A stretch of DNA of 64,000 bases. It comes from CAWJLS01 sp963843755. Lineage in GTDB: Bacteria > Acidobacteriota > Thermoanaerobaculia > Multivoradales > DATKCC01. Location of the stretch: NCBI GenBank assembly GCA_963843755.1, contig CAWJLS010000009.1, forward strand, positions 124,001 through 188,000, given 5' to 3'. Positions 48,301 to 54,696 of the stretch are shown one piece after another (position 1 is the stretch's first letter; each line of letters starts with the position of its first letter). The position numbers were made by a program, and so were the translations under genes. The notes under the pieces are model-generated. The model had not been told where the DNA came from. It worked only from the letters and a program-made list of their open reading frames with translations, and did not search any database.

Positions 48301-48711
48301 GTTGCGCACCGCCGACTCCCCCGTGCCGACATAGACCACGTCCGGGTTGGACGGGGCGATGCCGATGGCTCCGATCGACGCGATCGGCTGGTCGTCGAAC
48401 ACCGGGTCGAACGTCAGCCCACCGTCGACCGACTTCCACACGCCGCCCGAGGCCGCGCCGACCCAGACCACATTCGGGTCCCCGGCCACGCCCTCGACAT
48501 CCGCCACCCGGCCGCTCATGTTGACCGGACCGACGTTCCTGTAGGCCAGGTGGTCGAACGGGGACGGGGGCTCACTCGACTGAGCAGGGGCCGCGGCGGC
48601 CAACGTGGGAGCAAGAAGAGTCGCCGCCGCGACGAGAGCCACCACAGCGGCGAACGCCAGCGGGGTGGACAGAACGGACCGGGAGCGGACGGATGCGGAG
48701 CGAGACGGCAT
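45325..48711 (-). CDS. Secreted BNR/sortilin-like (VPS10-type) repeat protein, 'glycosyl hydrolase'
   Basis: An 1128-residue exported protein. AAAGGAG lies nine bases before the ATG at 48711, and a signal peptide (AAVVALVAAATLLAPTLAAA) is clear. The body is a ten-bladed sortilin-like propeller with repeated Asp-box motifs such as VWKSVDGGLTFDPVFDD, YKTTDGGQSWSHVG, FKSTDGGATWQKVL and VTRDGGATWTNVVG (about residues 40-720). The C-terminal third has a beta domain (PALFPVRFTRYGLGD-like region, DGTVVRTIEQKKLP) and a helical tail (about 980-1128). Such proteins are annotated as glycosyl hydrolases in acidobacteria, but no hydrolase active site is evident; carbohydrate or protein binding is equally possible. 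Paralogues are usually numerous in these genomes. Confidence 0.85.
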   Translation of the reverse strand: MPSRSASVRSRSVLSTPLAFAAVVALVAAATLLAPTLAAAAPAQSSEPPSPFDHLAYRNVGPVNMSGRVADVEGVAGDPNVVWVGAASGGVWKSVDGGLTFDPVFDDQPIASIGAIGIAPSNPDVVYVGTGESAVRNSVSFGNGVYKTTDGGQSWSHVGLDGTRHISKVLVDPTDPDTVYVGALGSIYGPSEQRGVFKSTDGGATWQKVLYLDDTHGVADLGLDPSNPKILYAALWYFDRKPWTFISGDEKGGLWKSVDGGATWEKLDGKGPKGDQKGLPKLIGRIGVQVARSHPETVYAIAESNEGTLFRSDDRGVTFRKVCDEPEIVSRGLYYTHVRVDPMDENRVYAVASRLQVSIDGGHTFKRISRTTHVDFHALWIDPTDPDRMWQGQDGGVAVSYDRGATWEPIRNLPIAQFYQVNADDRQPFYRVGGGLQDNGTWVGPSRTREPAGILEDDWRMISFGDAYWLQFDPDDPDLTLSESQGGAIVRTHLETRQQEDVSPQPRRNDGGPVGDLEYRFNWDAPIVASPFDGSNGRRSIYFGGNVVFKSPDFGETWEVISPDLTTDDPAKQGPAGGPIWPENTTAEYHTTIISLAESPVQQGVLWAGTDDGNLQVTRDGGATWTNVVGNVSGLARFSPVSHVEPSATAAGTAYAAFDRHMFDDLAPHLYKTTDFGATWKRLSTDGIPERAWVHIVREDPTNPDLLYAGTELGLFASWDQGRHWSELDAANLPTVPVHDLVIQPREDDLIVGTHGRAMYIFDDLTPIQQWSPQVAAEPAHLFPVRPALRFPVRFTRYGLGDQEYKSPNPPYGALISYSLAEKIETPPKGDQGTMEDGEAEEGMASRGADGEDGDTGDAAAESEAMDAPIKSAGDRIRLEILDADGTVVRTIEQKKLPTEKGINRVAWDLTYDGPAQRKVSEGLSAEEEFFGPERGPAALPGTYTVRLTVDGTAYETPVEVRLDPLVDTAPGALDAAFRMASDLTAVKSAVNTALRGLDVVVEESAARRAHVKQLGREVPEALDAAWKAREKEAQELIVLLGGEEGKPYWSQAPPLLSEVGSLERNVDGGFRAPSAPQEEYYRDLEDRVGQALDAVNAYFGNALPALNEQLEQANIPPLFTPDPITVP

Positions 48712-48893
48712 CGGGGACTCCTTTCAAGCTGTCAGGCCGGGAGGCGCGGAAGAACGAACCGCCGGCATGCTAGCAGGCCGTGGGCAGGCACAAACCGGCA
48801 GATGCGGAGGCCCTGAAAGGAGGTCGGCAACCCCGCCGCCCCCGCCGCGTTACTCGGCGGCCGGCAGCTCCGGCTCGCTCTCGCCCATCTCGC

Positions 48894-49364
48894 CTACTTC
48901 CCGTCCGGCAGCCGCAGGCTCTCGAGCCCGGGCACCGCGTCGTACTCCGGGTCCTTGTGCACCAGCCGGGCGGAGGAGAGGATCGCCAGCGAGCAGATCC
49001 AGGCGTCGGCGAGGGACAGACCGCCGGACACCTTGACCGCCGCCGCCTCGCGCCGCCAGAGGGGCCCGGACTCGACCACCTCCACCGGCCAGGCCCGCAC
49101 CAGGGCGCTCAGCCGCTCCGCCTGGTAGCGCCCCCACAGCCGCTCGGCCCGATACTCGAGCTCCATCACCGCAATGAAGGGCAGGAGGACGGGCTCGGCG
49201 CCGGTCGGGGCGTCGTTCCCGGCATCTTCCGCGCCATAGCGAAACGGGGGCTCGTGGACCTCGCCCGCCAGCCCGGAGCCCAGGATCTCGAGCACCTGCT
49301 GCGCCCCCGGCTCGTCCCGCAGCAGGGCCAGGAGGGCCGAGGTGTCGAGCACATAGCCGGACAC
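48894..49364 (-). CDS. vapC: PIN-domain ribonuclease, VapC-type toxin
   Basis: A 156-residue PIN-domain protein. Acidic residues of the active site are visible: YVLDTSALLALLRDEPG (first Asp), AVMELEYRAER (Glu), LSLADAWICSLAI (Asp of LADA) and the LVHKDPEYDAV segment with the last Asp. It is slightly longer than typical VapC (about 130) because of a loop at residues 37-58. It starts with GTG immediately after the stop of the AbrB-type antitoxin gene, the canonical toxin-antitoxin order. It probably cleaves RNA and is neutralised by that partner. Confidence 0.88.
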   Translation of the reverse strand: MSGYVLDTSALLALLRDEPGAQQVLEILGSGLAGEVHEPPFRYGAEDAGNDAPTGAEPVLLPFIAVMELEYRAERLWGRYQAERLSALVRAWPVEVVESGPLWRREAAAVKVSGGLSLADAWICSLAILSSARLVHKDPEYDAVPGLESLRLPDGK

Positions 49365-49661
49365 TCAGGTGTCCTCGCCCGTCCGAGAGGGGGCGAGCGG
49401 CACCCCGAACCCGAGCTCCCGATCCGCCGCCTCCTCGCGCTCCCGCTCCCGCCGCCGCTCCTCGAGCAGGTCCTCGGTCGTCAGGCGCTCGTCGCGAAGG
49501 ATGCCGAGCGAGCCCCGGACCGGGTCCTCGGGGATGGGCACGACGATGGCGACCCCACCGCGCACCTCCCAGGAGAGCTTGGACCGGGGCGTGAGTCCCA
49601 GCGCCTCGCGCGCCTCCTTGGGCACGACCGTCTGCCATCTTATGGAGATCGTCGTTTGCAT
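49365..49661 (-). CDS. AbrB/MazE-type antitoxin for VapC
   Basis: A 98-residue protein. The ATG at 49661 starts a swapped-hairpin AbrB domain (MQTTISIRWQTVVPKEAREA, LGLTPRSKLSWEVRGGVAIV, residues 1-42) that binds the promoter DNA. The remaining helical, Glu/Arg-rich tail (LTTEDLLEERRREREREEAA) would wrap the toxin. Upstream the frame stays open but loses homology. It ends directly before the vapC GTG. The promoter is presumably between 49661 and the preceding SEC-C gene at 49763 and autoregulated. Confidence 0.85.
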   Translation of the reverse strand: MQTTISIRWQTVVPKEAREALGLTPRSKLSWEVRGGVAIVVPIPEDPVRGSLGILRDERLTTEDLLEERRREREREEAADRELGFGVPLAPSRTGEDT

Positions 49662-49762
49662 GATGCTGAACGGTATCACAAGACGATCGGCGTTAACACA
49701 CGTCCTGCCGTGCTCCCGTCGGAAAGGCTGCGATCCGCTGCGCGGCGGTTCGTGCTCGGCGC

Positions 49763-51787
49763 TCAGCCCTCCCGATCCCGTTCGGCCCTCTCGGCCTGCT
49801 CGGCGACCACCACCTCGTACGGCGTCTTGCCGTCCAGTCGCGGAAGGGGTGCCGTCTCCCAGGCGTGCTGACGCTCGAGCAGGAGCTCCTTGAGCTCGTC
49901 CGGGTGCGGGTGGCCGGCGCGGATCGCCTCGTCGCGCCAGAGCAGCCAGCGGGCGTGGAGCTCGGTCATCAGCTCGGCCTCGCGCGGCCCCATCATGCCG
50001 CCCCACTCCGCGTCGTCGCCGAGGCGGTCGGTTGGAATCATGCATCGGACCATGAGGTCGCCCTCGTGGGGCATCCGCCAGTCGATCACGGCGCCATCCG
50101 CGAAGAAGCTGCCCGGGCAGGTCTCCCAGCGCTCCTCGAAGGTGTCACGGGCGGCGAGGATCGGCTGCGCCCAGCGGCAGATGACCCCCTCCGCCGCCGC
50201 CACGTACTCGAAGAAGCGCTTGAGCGAGACGGGGACCGACCGCGCCTCGGTGAGCGAGGCCATGACCTTGCGCGGGTACCAGTCGAAGAGGAACATGCGC
50301 AGGTCGTACTCGTGCATCGCCCGGACCGGCACGCCGCGGGTGTCGACCAGGAACCGGACGAAGAGGTCCGCGTTGGACCAGTGGCGCTCGACCGTCGCCT
50401 CCTTGAGGCCGGCGGCCGTCCGAAGGTGCTCGGCGAAGCGCTCGGTGATCTCGAGCTCCCCGTCCAGATGGGCCTGGTACTCCTCGAAGCTCCGTTTCCC
50501 GACCTGCTCGAGCACCGCCTCGGGCTCGGCCCCGGGACCTTCGGTCGAGCCGGGCGTGAGCACCGTGAGCGAGCCGGGGAACTCCAGATCCCAGTCCTCG
50601 TACTCGTCGTCCCCCGTTCCGGCTTCATGGAGATTCTGGGCCACCCGCTCGGCCGCCTCGGCACGGTAGGTGATCGTGAGCCCGGTCTCCCGGTCGGTCT
50701 CCGGCGGCACCGGGCGGTTCGCCTCGATCGCCTTCGCGTGCTGTTCGGCAAACCGGGGGACGGCTTCGAGGATCGCCGCCAGCGCCTCCGCGTCCGCGCG
50801 CGGCAGCCCGCCGGCCAGGGTGTTGATGGTGATGATGCTCGGATAGGCCGCCGCCCCGGCGACCTCCCAGCCGGCCCGGGCGATCTCCCGGCGCATGGCC
50901 CCCGGCACGGCGTGCCCCGGATCGAAGGAGAGAGAGATCACCTCCCCGGTGATGTTGTAGACCTCGTCGTCCGGGGCCCACTCCGGCGCCTCGAACAGGG
51001 CCCAGAAATCTCCCGGCTCCGAGTAGAGCGCGATCCCGTACTCCTCCCCGCCCATGCCCATGATCGTCGCCGTCCAGGTGCGGTGGTCCGCTCCCGGTGG
51101 AGACGGAACCTCGATCTCGAGCGCGTCCACGTTGGCCAGCACCTCCCACGGCGCGGCGCGGAAGAACCCGGCCGCGGCGGAGAAGACCCGCGCCACCGTC
51201 TCCTCCGGCAGCCCCCAGGCGCTCCAGGCCTCCGGGCGGCAGGCGAAATACCGCGCCGGTGCCCCGCCCATCGCCTCGATCAGCGAGAACGCGGCGTCGT
51301 CGAGCTCGTCCAGGTCCCCCCAGTCGATCGGCACCTGCGCCACCCCGTCGTCCGCGCCCTTGGACGCGAGCAGATCAATCCGGGCGGCGAGCGCCTCGAC
51401 CATCTCCGGCCGGCGCACCCGCAGAGCCTTCGGCACCGCCCCCACCCGCCGCATCGCCTTCCGCACACTGCGGACCATCGGCTCCGCCACCGCGTCCGGC
51501 TCCGGCACCGGCCGGTCCAGCATCTCGTGATCCAGGACGAACCCGCCCGCCGTCACCAGCACCGCGCACGGCCGCGCGCTCGCCTCGGCCTCGATCCGCA
51601 TCTGGAGCGGCACCACGTCCACCTGCCACTCCGCGGCGGTCTCGGCGGCCTGCCGGATCGCCCCGGCGCCCGACTCCCGCACCGCCTCCTTCTGGCCCCG
51701 ACCACCCACCAGCTCCAGCGGCATGCAGCACTTCTTGTACTTCTTCCCGGACCCGCACGGACAAGGGTCATTGCGTCCGACTTTCAT
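49763..51787 (-). CDS. SEC-C zinc-motif protein with SAM-like (integrase core-binding-type) segment
   Basis: A 674-residue cytoplasmic protein. It begins with a SEC-C zinc motif, GRNDPCPCGSGKKYKKCC (residues 4-21), as in SecA tails. The middle (about 60-440) is acidic and has no recognised fold. A helical stretch near residues 455-545 (ITERFAEHLRTAAGLKEATV, NADLFVRFLVDTRG, LKRFFEYVAAAEGV) resembles the N-terminal SAM-like domain of tyrosine recombinases, but no catalytic R-H-R-Y domain follows. The C-terminal region is Arg/Glu-rich. Function is unknown. It lies just upstream of the AbrB/VapC pair on the same strand. Confidence 0.7.
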   Translation of the reverse strand: MKVGRNDPCPCGSGKKYKKCCMPLELVGGRGQKEAVRESGAGAIRQAAETAAEWQVDVVPLQMRIEAEASARPCAVLVTAGGFVLDHEMLDRPVPEPDAVAEPMVRSVRKAMRRVGAVPKALRVRRPEMVEALAARIDLLASKGADDGVAQVPIDWGDLDELDDAAFSLIEAMGGAPARYFACRPEAWSAWGLPEETVARVFSAAAGFFRAAPWEVLANVDALEIEVPSPPGADHRTWTATIMGMGGEEYGIALYSEPGDFWALFEAPEWAPDDEVYNITGEVISLSFDPGHAVPGAMRREIARAGWEVAGAAAYPSIITINTLAGGLPRADAEALAAILEAVPRFAEQHAKAIEANRPVPPETDRETGLTITYRAEAAERVAQNLHEAGTGDDEYEDWDLEFPGSLTVLTPGSTEGPGAEPEAVLEQVGKRSFEEYQAHLDGELEITERFAEHLRTAAGLKEATVERHWSNADLFVRFLVDTRGVPVRAMHEYDLRMFLFDWYPRKVMASLTEARSVPVSLKRFFEYVAAAEGVICRWAQPILAARDTFEERWETCPGSFFADGAVIDWRMPHEGDLMVRCMIPTDRLGDDAEWGGMMGPREAELMTELHARWLLWRDEAIRAGHPHPDELKELLLERQHAWETAPLPRLDGKTPYEVVVAEQAERAERDREG

Positions 51788-51981
51788 GGTGGGGACAGCT
51801 TAACGCGGAGCGCCGTCTCTCGCAGGAGAGAGCCAGTAAAGAGGGGTGGATGGGGAGAGGATCGGGAGGGGTTGGGGCGGCGGAGGGCGGGCGGACGAAT
51901 CGGAACCTTCGATGGCGAGAGCGCGCCGGGGCCCCGTGCACGGATCCCCGGCGCTCTCGTGTCCGCGGCTACCTCCGCGGA

Positions 51982-52410
51982 TCAGTTGGGGTAGGGGCAG
52001 CTCGGTGGCGCGTCCGGGCAATAGGTCGTATAGAAGTCACAGGTGACCCAACACCCGTCGGCGGAATTGCAGTAGTAGGAACCCTGGCAATGGATGGAGT
52101 TGCCAGGCCTCGGCCCGCAGATGGCGTCGGCGTAGCAGACGTTACAACCCATCTGGCAGTACGTCCGATTGCCATCGCACTCCACATAGTTGGAGCCCAC
52201 GAGGCAGGAGGTCGTACCGCTGCAACTGATCGTTGGACAGCCGTCAGGGCAGTTGTCGTTTTGAGCCGTACAGCCGTTTTGCGCCGATGGCTCGACCGGC
52301 CCGGCCGAGGCCTTCACCGGCTGGCTCGCGGCCGGCGCGGTAGTCGAGGCGGCGGCAGGCAAGGCGACGACAACGGCGGCGACCACGAGCAGGAACACGC
52401 ACTTCCACAT
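51982..52410 (-). CDS. Secreted 16-cysteine protein of unknown function
   Basis: A 142-residue secreted protein with a strong ribosome site (GGGAGGA) and signal peptide (KCVFLLVVAAVVVALPAAAS). After an Ala/Pro/Ser linker the last 100 residues contain 16 Cys spaced at short intervals (NGCTAQNDNCPDGCPTISC, then CQMGCNVCYADAIC), rich in Gly, Asn, Tyr and Ser. An even number of Cys in a secreted protein suggests eight disulfides. It is not recognised as a known toxin, bacteriocin or enzyme. It is single, with no modifying or transport genes nearby. Confidence 0.65.
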   Translation of the reverse strand: MWKCVFLLVVAAVVVALPAAASTTAPAASQPVKASAGPVEPSAQNGCTAQNDNCPDGCPTISCSGTTSCLVGSNYVECDGNRTYCQMGCNVCYADAICGPRPGNSIHCQGSYYCNSADGCWVTCDFYTTYCPDAPPSCPYPN

Positions 52411-52707
52411 GACAGTCCTCCCTTCACGAACAACGGTTCATGGTGAGGCGGTCCGGGCCCCGTCTCTCGTCTCTTACGAACAACTACTTCATTACCACAT
52501 GTGAGGAGGTTTGCAAAGGTTCGCAGGAGTCCGCTTGGCGAGATCGGGTCGCCGAAGCACGGTATGCTGATCGGCCGCGCGAGGTCGAGAGACGGACCAC
52601 CCCATCCCCGGACACACGTCGCAAAAGCAGGGCGGACACCAGGTCCGACAGCTCCGGAGGCGCCACCGAAGCCACCCCGATCGCCGCCAGCGCTTCCCGC
52701 TGATCCG

Positions 52708-53118
52708 ATGGCCTCCGCCCCCTACTTGGACAGCTCGGCCATCCTCCGCCCGGTCCCGGGAAAGGGCCTGACACCCGAGATCAACGAGCGGCTGTCCCGG
52801 GCCGACTACCTCGTCACCTCCCGCCTCAGCCTGGTCGAGACAGCCCCCGCGTTCCTCCGCGTCCGTCACCTCGGAGAAAGGCCGGAACAACTCCTCGCCG
52901 ACGCCGGGCGCTCCGTCCGCAGCCTGGGGAGCCGCTGCGAGATCTGGAAGCTGACCCGCGAGGTCAGCAGCCTGGCCGATACCGTCGCGCCGGCCACCCT
53001 CCTTCGGAGCCTCGACGCCCTCCACCTGGCGACCTACCTCCTCGCCCGCCGCGAGATCGAAGGCCTTGAGCTGCTCACGGCCGACGGGCGGCTTCGCGAG
53101 GCTGCCGAGGGCGGCTGA
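52708..53118 (+). CDS. PIN-domain protein, solitary VapC-like
   Basis: A 136-residue PIN-domain ribonuclease-like protein. PYLDSSAILRPV supplies the first Asp, LSLVETAPAFLRV the Glu, RSLDALHLATYLLAR the third acidic residue and LLTADGRLREAAEGG the last Asp, so the active site looks complete. The ATG at 52708 is used; the frame continues upstream without homology. No antitoxin of a known family is recognisable in the 297 bp upstream (52411-52707), which hold a run of overlapping frames of Arg/Ser/Thr-rich composition. The pair may have lost its antitoxin or use an unfamiliar one. Confidence 0.75.
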   Translation: MASAPYLDSSAILRPVPGKGLTPEINERLSRADYLVTSRLSLVETAPAFLRVRHLGERPEQLLADAGRSVRSLGSRCEIWKLTREVSSLADTVAPATLLRSLDALHLATYLLARREIEGLELLTADGRLREAAEGG

Positions 53119-53199
53119 GGCGGTACTCGGCGAGGCTTGTGAGGCTCCGAAGCTCGTCCAGTCCAGTCATCTCGTTACCTCGCGAGGCTCGGCCAAGCC

Positions 53200-53937
53200 T
53201 CAGACCGGGACGGCTCCAGAAGTCACCTTCGACCATGGCATCTCGCTCCACGTCCGCCCTTGGAGCACCCGTCCCGCCTTCTTCTTGTTCTTGCCACCCC
53301 ACTGCTTGAAGAAGAACGGCACTCGGGCACGCCGGCACTGGTCGCGGAGGTCGGTCACCCACGCGGCGTCCATCGGCCGGGCCTTCGGTCCCGATTCCCC
53401 GCCGACGATCACCCAGTCGATCCCCTCGAGATCGAGATCATGGAGCGGCCCGAGCAACGGCTCGAGCGAGAGGAACTTGACCCGCGAAGGCGTCGACCGG
53501 AGGAGGTCGATCCGGTGGCGGTAGCGATGCGTTTCGACACTCACGCCCATCCAGACGTTCTCGGTCCACTCGAGCTCCGGCGCCAGGCGCGCCAGGCGCT
53601 CGGCCCGCTTGGTGAGCACCTGGAAGCGATGCCAGTGGGCTTGCCGCATCACGTCGAACACCCGCCGGACGTACTCGATCGGCACCCCATCGTGGAAGAG
53701 GTCGCTCATCGAGCTCATGAAGACGGTCTGCGGTTTCTTCCACCGGAGCGGCAGCTCCAGCATGTGCGGCTGGAGCGTCAGCTCGAACCCGTTGGCGTAG
53801 TTCGCCTGCCCCATCGCCCGGAGCCGCTTCGCCATCCGCTGGGCGTAGCAGTGCTTGCACCCAGGGCTCACCTTCGTGCACCCGGTGACCGGATTCCAGG
53901 TCGACTCCGTCCACTCGATGCCAGAACCCTGGGCCAT
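53200..53937 (-). CDS. DUF5131 (phage Gp37/Gp68-like) protein
   Basis: A 245-residue protein of the phage Gp37/Gp68 family, a radical-SAM-related TIM-barrel group. The N-terminus has the three-Cys motif in TWNPVTGCTKVSPGCKHCYA (CxxxxxxCxxC), then KPQTVFMSSMSDLFHDGVP and FQVLTKRAERL, FLSLEPLLGPL, DWVIVGGESGPKARPM and PFFFKQWGGK, all typical. Its biochemical role is not established; members are frequent on phages and mobile elements. The ATG at 53937 overlaps the HicB-like stop as TGATG; a GTG three bases upstream is also possible. Confidence 0.88.
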   Translation of the reverse strand: MAQGSGIEWTESTWNPVTGCTKVSPGCKHCYAQRMAKRLRAMGQANYANGFELTLQPHMLELPLRWKKPQTVFMSSMSDLFHDGVPIEYVRRVFDVMRQAHWHRFQVLTKRAERLARLAPELEWTENVWMGVSVETHRYRHRIDLLRSTPSRVKFLSLEPLLGPLHDLDLEGIDWVIVGGESGPKARPMDAAWVTDLRDQCRRARVPFFFKQWGGKNKKKAGRVLQGRTWSEMPWSKVTSGAVPV

Positions 53938-54176
53938 CACCGGATCTCCTGGGTCACGGGGAGAGGCTCCGGGATCGACAGACCGTCTTCGAGCCGCACT
54001 TCGAACCAGACCTCCCGTGCCGCATCCAGCTCTTTCACAGCCTCGTCTGCGGTCTCACCCTGCGCAAAGCATCCAGGCAGCTCCGGATGACTCGCGAAGA
54101 ACCCACCGTCCTCCGGGTCGGCCTCCAGCTCGTACTTGTAGCTCAGCGACAGGTAGTAGCTTAGATCTCGCGTCAT
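53937..54176 (-). CDS. HicB-like antitoxin-family protein without a HicA partner
   Basis: A 79-residue HicB-fold protein: YKYELEADPEDGGFFASHPE then LPGCFAQGETADEAVKELDAAREVWFE. There is no C-terminal DNA-binding domain, so it is the short form. No HicA gene is adjacent; instead the stop overlaps the DUF5131 start by one base (TGATG), implying a translationally coupled pair. Either the HicA toxin was lost or this HicB-like protein serves the DUF5131 protein. Confidence 0.75.
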   Translation of the reverse strand: MTRDLSYYLSLSYKYELEADPEDGGFFASHPELPGCFAQGETADEAVKELDAAREVWFEVRLEDGLSIPEPLPVTQEIR

Positions 54177-54323
54177 CTCAGCCGTGCCCCTCGTCCTTTG
54201 GATCGATGATTTCCAACTCCGTCAGGGTATCGCCGCCGCGGTGGCGGTCGGCAGAAGCCGCCGGAGTCCGCGGCGGGCCGGCCGGTGACCCTCTGCGCCG
54301 GCCCGCCGCGCGACCGGACCCGG

Positions 54324-54590
54324 TCAGCCGCTCAGCCGGCGCACGATCGCGCGACCGAGGATGGCGAGGGTCTCGGCGTCGAGGGCCTCCACGAACAGGG
54401 CGACGGACGCGGGGTCGGCCGCCAGGCGACGCACGGTGTGGAAGGCGGCCGGGAAGGCCTCCTCCGGGCGGGTGATGTGGCCCAGGTGCCGGCCCCCGGC
54501 ATGGATCGGATAGCCGAAGCGGCTCCGGCGGCCGCTCCGCTTCTCCGTGTTCAACGTCACGTCGTTCGTGACCGCGAGCGCCCGGAGCAT
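54324..54590 (-). CDS. Small hypothetical protein
   Basis: An 88-residue frame from an ATG at 54590 (MLRALAVTNDVTLNTEKRSG) with an orderly helical C-terminus (PEEAFPAAFHTVRRLAADP, DAETLAILGRAIVRRLSG). Codon use is consistent with coding, and an upstream TTG at 54620 would add ten residues (WYP just before the ATG may belong to the protein). It is divergent from the large helicase gene. No family is recognised. Confidence 0.4.
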   Translation of the reverse strand: MLRALAVTNDVTLNTEKRSGRRSRFGYPIHAGGRHLGHITRPEEAFPAAFHTVRRLAADPASVALFVEALDAETLAILGRAIVRRLSG

Positions 54591-54696
54591 CGGGTACCAT
54601 CGATCCTCAGACGACTCCAAGGTGCTCAACCGCCGTTCTGCTGGACCGTTCTCGCTCCGGTCTACGCGGTGGTAGGTAGTGGGAGGTTGTGACCTG

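Noticed and set aside
52440..52703. An 87-codon plus-strand frame ending 4 bp before the solitary PIN gene, considered as its antitoxin
   Set aside because: Position is right, but the composition (Arg/Ser/Thr-rich, no DNA-binding or Phd/RHH pattern) and multiple equally open frames give no support.
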